64,000 nucleotides of DNA from Rhodoferax sp. OV413 (GTDB lineage: Bacteria; Pseudomonadota; Gammaproteobacteria; Burkholderiales; Burkholderiaceae_C). Made by a program: the position numbers and the translations under genes. This document shows positions 62,425-64,000 of the stretch, one piece after another. The DNA is taken from the NCBI GenBank assembly GCA_945861785.1, contig CAMAWD010000015.1:1-64000 (forward strand). The letters run 5' to 3'. Every line of letters begins with the position of its first letter. Position 1 is the first letter of the stretch. Under the pieces are notes generated by a model that did not search any database, was not told the DNA's origin, and saw only the letters and a program-made list of their open reading frames with translations.

Positions 62425-63357
62425 GTGAACCAACCGGCCGCGACCCATCCCCGGCTCTCGGCGCTGGTCGATCGGGCACGCCAGCAGGTGCAGGGGCACG
62501 CGGCGCCACGTGTGGGCCTGGTCTACCCGTGTGATGCACTGGCGCTCGACGCCGCGCAACGCATCGCCGGGGCGGGCTTCGCGCTCCCGGTGCTGATCGG
62601 CCCGCGTGCGCTGATCGAATCGGCCGCCGAAACGGCACGGGTGAACTGCGGCACGTTCGAGATCATCGACGCCGGGCCGGGGCCGAGCGACGCGGCCAAC
62701 CACGCCACCGGCCTGGTGCGCAAGGGCGCCCTGGCCGCATTGATGAAGGGTTCGCTGCACACCGACGAACTGATGTCGGCGGTGGTCAACAAGGCCACCG
62801 GCTTGCGCACCGCGTCGCGTATCAGCCACGCCTTTCTGTTCGACCTGCCGCGTTACCACAAACTGCTGGCGCTGGCCGACTGCGTGGTCAACATTGCACC
62901 CGACCTGAAGACCAAACACGACATCCTGGGCAATGCAGTGCGCTTGCTGCAGGCGCTGGGCATCGCGCAGCCGCAGGTCGCGATCGTGACCGCGGTGGAA
63001 ACCGTCAACCCGGCCATCCCCGCCACACTCGACGCCCAGGCCCTGGTGCTGGCAGCGCGTGCGGGTGCCTGGCCAGGCGCCGTGGTCGAAGGTCCGTTTG
63101 GGTTCGACAACGCGTTTTCGGCCGAGGCAGCACGCATCAAGAAGATGGACTCACAGCTCGCGGGCAACGCCGACCTGATGCTGATGCCCGACCTCAACGC
63201 CGGCAACATGCTCTACAAGAGTTTCAACTATGTCGGTGGTGGCGACTGCGCCGGGCTGGTGCTCGGGGCGAGCGTGCCGATCGTGCTGACTTCACGCGCG
63301 GATTCGCTGCAGTCGCGCATCGCGTCGGTGGCGCTGGCGGTGCTGGCGGCGGGCTGA
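62425..63357 (+). CDS. pta: Phosphate acetyltransferase (Pta, sulfonate-operon type)
   Basis: 310 residues from GTG 62425, 19 bp behind xsc. MKGSLHTDELMSAVVNKATGLRT, LPRYHKLLALADCVVNIAPDL and SFNYVGGGDCAGLVLGASVPIVLTSRAD are the phosphotransacetylase core; short form without the N-terminal regulatory domain. Turns acetyl phosphate from Xsc into acetyl-CoA. Confidence 0.9.
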   Translation: MNQPAATHPRLSALVDRARQQVQGHAAPRVGLVYPCDALALDAAQRIAGAGFALPVLIGPRALIESAAETARVNCGTFEIIDAGPGPSDAANHATGLVRKGALAALMKGSLHTDELMSAVVNKATGLRTASRISHAFLFDLPRYHKLLALADCVVNIAPDLKTKHDILGNAVRLLQALGIAQPQVAIVTAVETVNPAIPATLDAQALVLAARAGAWPGAVVEGPFGFDNAFSAEAARIKKMDSQLAGNADLMLMPDLNAGNMLYKSFNYVGGGDCAGLVLGASVPIVLTSRADSLQSRIASVALAVLAAG

Positions 63358-63503
63358 GAGAGTGGGAGACGTTCTTGGAACTGCTTGAACTTCCCCACGC
63401 AGCACTTGTCAAAACCGCGCAAAACACGACGGACCACGAAGACAGGGCGAACAAGGCGGGCCGACGAGATGTTCGGGGACATCGAACCGCATGTCCGCTG
63501 CAA

Positions 63504-63926
63504 TCAGGCCTGCTCCCTCGGTGAGATGCTTGCCAGCCTCAAGCCCGGCAGGTCCAGAAAATCACTGCGGTTGAGAGTCACAAGTACATAACCATGCTCG
63601 ATGGCTTGCGCTGCAATCCACAAGTCGTTGTACCGGGGCCGGGGCGAACGGCCAGACTGTTTGACTGAGGCTGCAAGCACGCCGAAAGCTGCTGCCGTGT
63701 GATGTGAGACCCCCAAGGACGGGCGACTCTCTAGCTGGCGCAGGTAGGCAGCACGCATCGCCCGCTCTGTGGGGTCAGAGCAGGCGTGGACACCAAAACT
63801 CAATTCACCCAATGAAATTGCAGAAATGAAAACCGGCGCGTCACCCGCAGCATCGATAACCGCCTGGCGATCAATTTGGTTGGCGGCCAGAGCGACCCAG
63901 ACGCAGCTATCGAAAATCACGCCCAT
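63504..63926 (-). CDS. vapC: PIN-domain toxin (VapC-like)
   Basis: 140 residues. Acidic catalytic residues in VIFDSCVWVALA, SAISLGELSFG, PRYNDLWIAAQA and TLNRSDFLDLPGL form the PIN RNase site. Its start overlaps the antitoxin end by 10 bp, the usual VapBC arrangement. Confidence 0.85.
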   Translation of the reverse strand: MGVIFDSCVWVALAANQIDRQAVIDAAGDAPVFISAISLGELSFGVHACSDPTERAMRAAYLRQLESRPSLGVSHHTAAAFGVLAASVKQSGRSPRPRYNDLWIAAQAIEHGYVLVTLNRSDFLDLPGLRLASISPREQA

Positions 63927-64000
63927 GGGTCGCGCAATGCATCTTGAAAGCTCTCTTTGCTGTCTTTCAGCCAGGCGCTGGCCTGTGCTGCGGTCAGGGC
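63917..64000 (-). CDS. Antitoxin of the VapBC-like pair (C-terminus, N-terminus beyond window)
   Basis: The visible 27 C-terminal residues are ALTAAQASAWLKDSKESF followed by QDALRDPWA. Directly upstream of and overlapping vapC, so it is the likely antitoxin. The N-terminal DNA-binding part lies to the right of the window. Confidence 0.6.
   Translation of the reverse strand, partial: ALTAAQASAWLKDSKESFQDALRDPWA

Overview
The window is a GC-rich chromosomal segment, most likely from a Burkholderiales betaproteobacterium (Comamonadaceae-like). The basis is a Bug-type (TctC) binding protein, several branched-chain and amino-acid ABC systems, a sox locus read soxC-D-Y-Z-A-X-B, and GGGGTCAGGTCTTG-type intergenic repeats. 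No rRNA, tRNA, CRISPR array or intact insertion sequence is visible. Almost all of it is catabolic and transport genes, with overlapping or nearly abutting reading frames that indicate polycistronic units.

Region 1 (1-14.4 kb, mostly minus strand). The left edge holds a LivM/LivH/binding-protein system cut by the window end. After a 0.7 kb relict region comes one long minus-strand unit. In transcription order it reads: two amino-acid ABC permeases, ATPase, family-3 binding protein, M24 pita-bread hydrolase, second family-3 binding protein, creatininase-family amidohydrolase, AstE/AspA-type deacylase, class V aminotransferase, and a double RidA-fold protein. A divergent IclR regulator with a perfect 8-bp-arm dyad at its start probably controls the unit. 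The layout resembles ectoine uptake and utilisation loci (Ehu/Doe), but with a creatininase and a different regulator. A Bug binding protein and a truncated LysR gene close the region.

Region 2 (14.8-39.2 kb, mostly plus strand). A FAD monooxygenase, HyuA/HyuB (ATP-dependent N-methylhydantoinase / oxoprolinase type), an orphan NMT1/TauA-like binding protein, an MFS exporter and a fumarylacetoacetase-fold hydratase come first. They are followed by a CocE-type hydrolase (minus strand), MlrC-like metallopeptidase, RidA, a SelA-like PLP enzyme, a complete Dpp/Opp-type peptide ABC system, a second SelA-like PLP enzyme, an EF_0837-type amidohydrolase, a second AstE/AspA-type deacylase, and an N-carbamoyl-D-amino-acid hydrolase with the expected Glu47/Lys127/Cys172 triad. 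Together these suggest breakdown of cyclic ureides, N-carbamoyl or N-acyl amino compounds; the actual substrate cannot be read from sequence.

Region 3 (39.2-54.7 kb) starts with an intergenic repeat cluster and then carries thiosulfate and sulfide oxidation: soxB, X, A, Z, Y, D, C on the minus strand, a small cytochrome c, and on the plus strand TusA, a YeeE/YedE thiosulfate transporter, a secreted DsrE-like protein and an SoxH-like metallo-hydrolase. Further minus-strand genes are a SoxW-like thioredoxin, a second SoxH-like protein, a dihaem cytochrome, FccB and FccA of flavocytochrome c sulfide dehydrogenase, and an ArsR-family regulator flanked by 8-bp tandem repeats.

Region 4 (54.8-64 kb) has a rhodanese fragment, a methyltransferase, a cupin, an M15-type peptidoglycan peptidase, CobT/CobS-like VWA and AAA proteins in one unit with an IclR regulator, and divergently Xsc and Pta, which convert sulfoacetaldehyde to acetyl phosphate plus sulfite and then to acetyl-CoA. 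Sulfite from Xsc could feed the sulfur-oxidation genes next door. A VapBC-like toxin-antitoxin pair, with the antitoxin cut by the window end, lies at the right edge.
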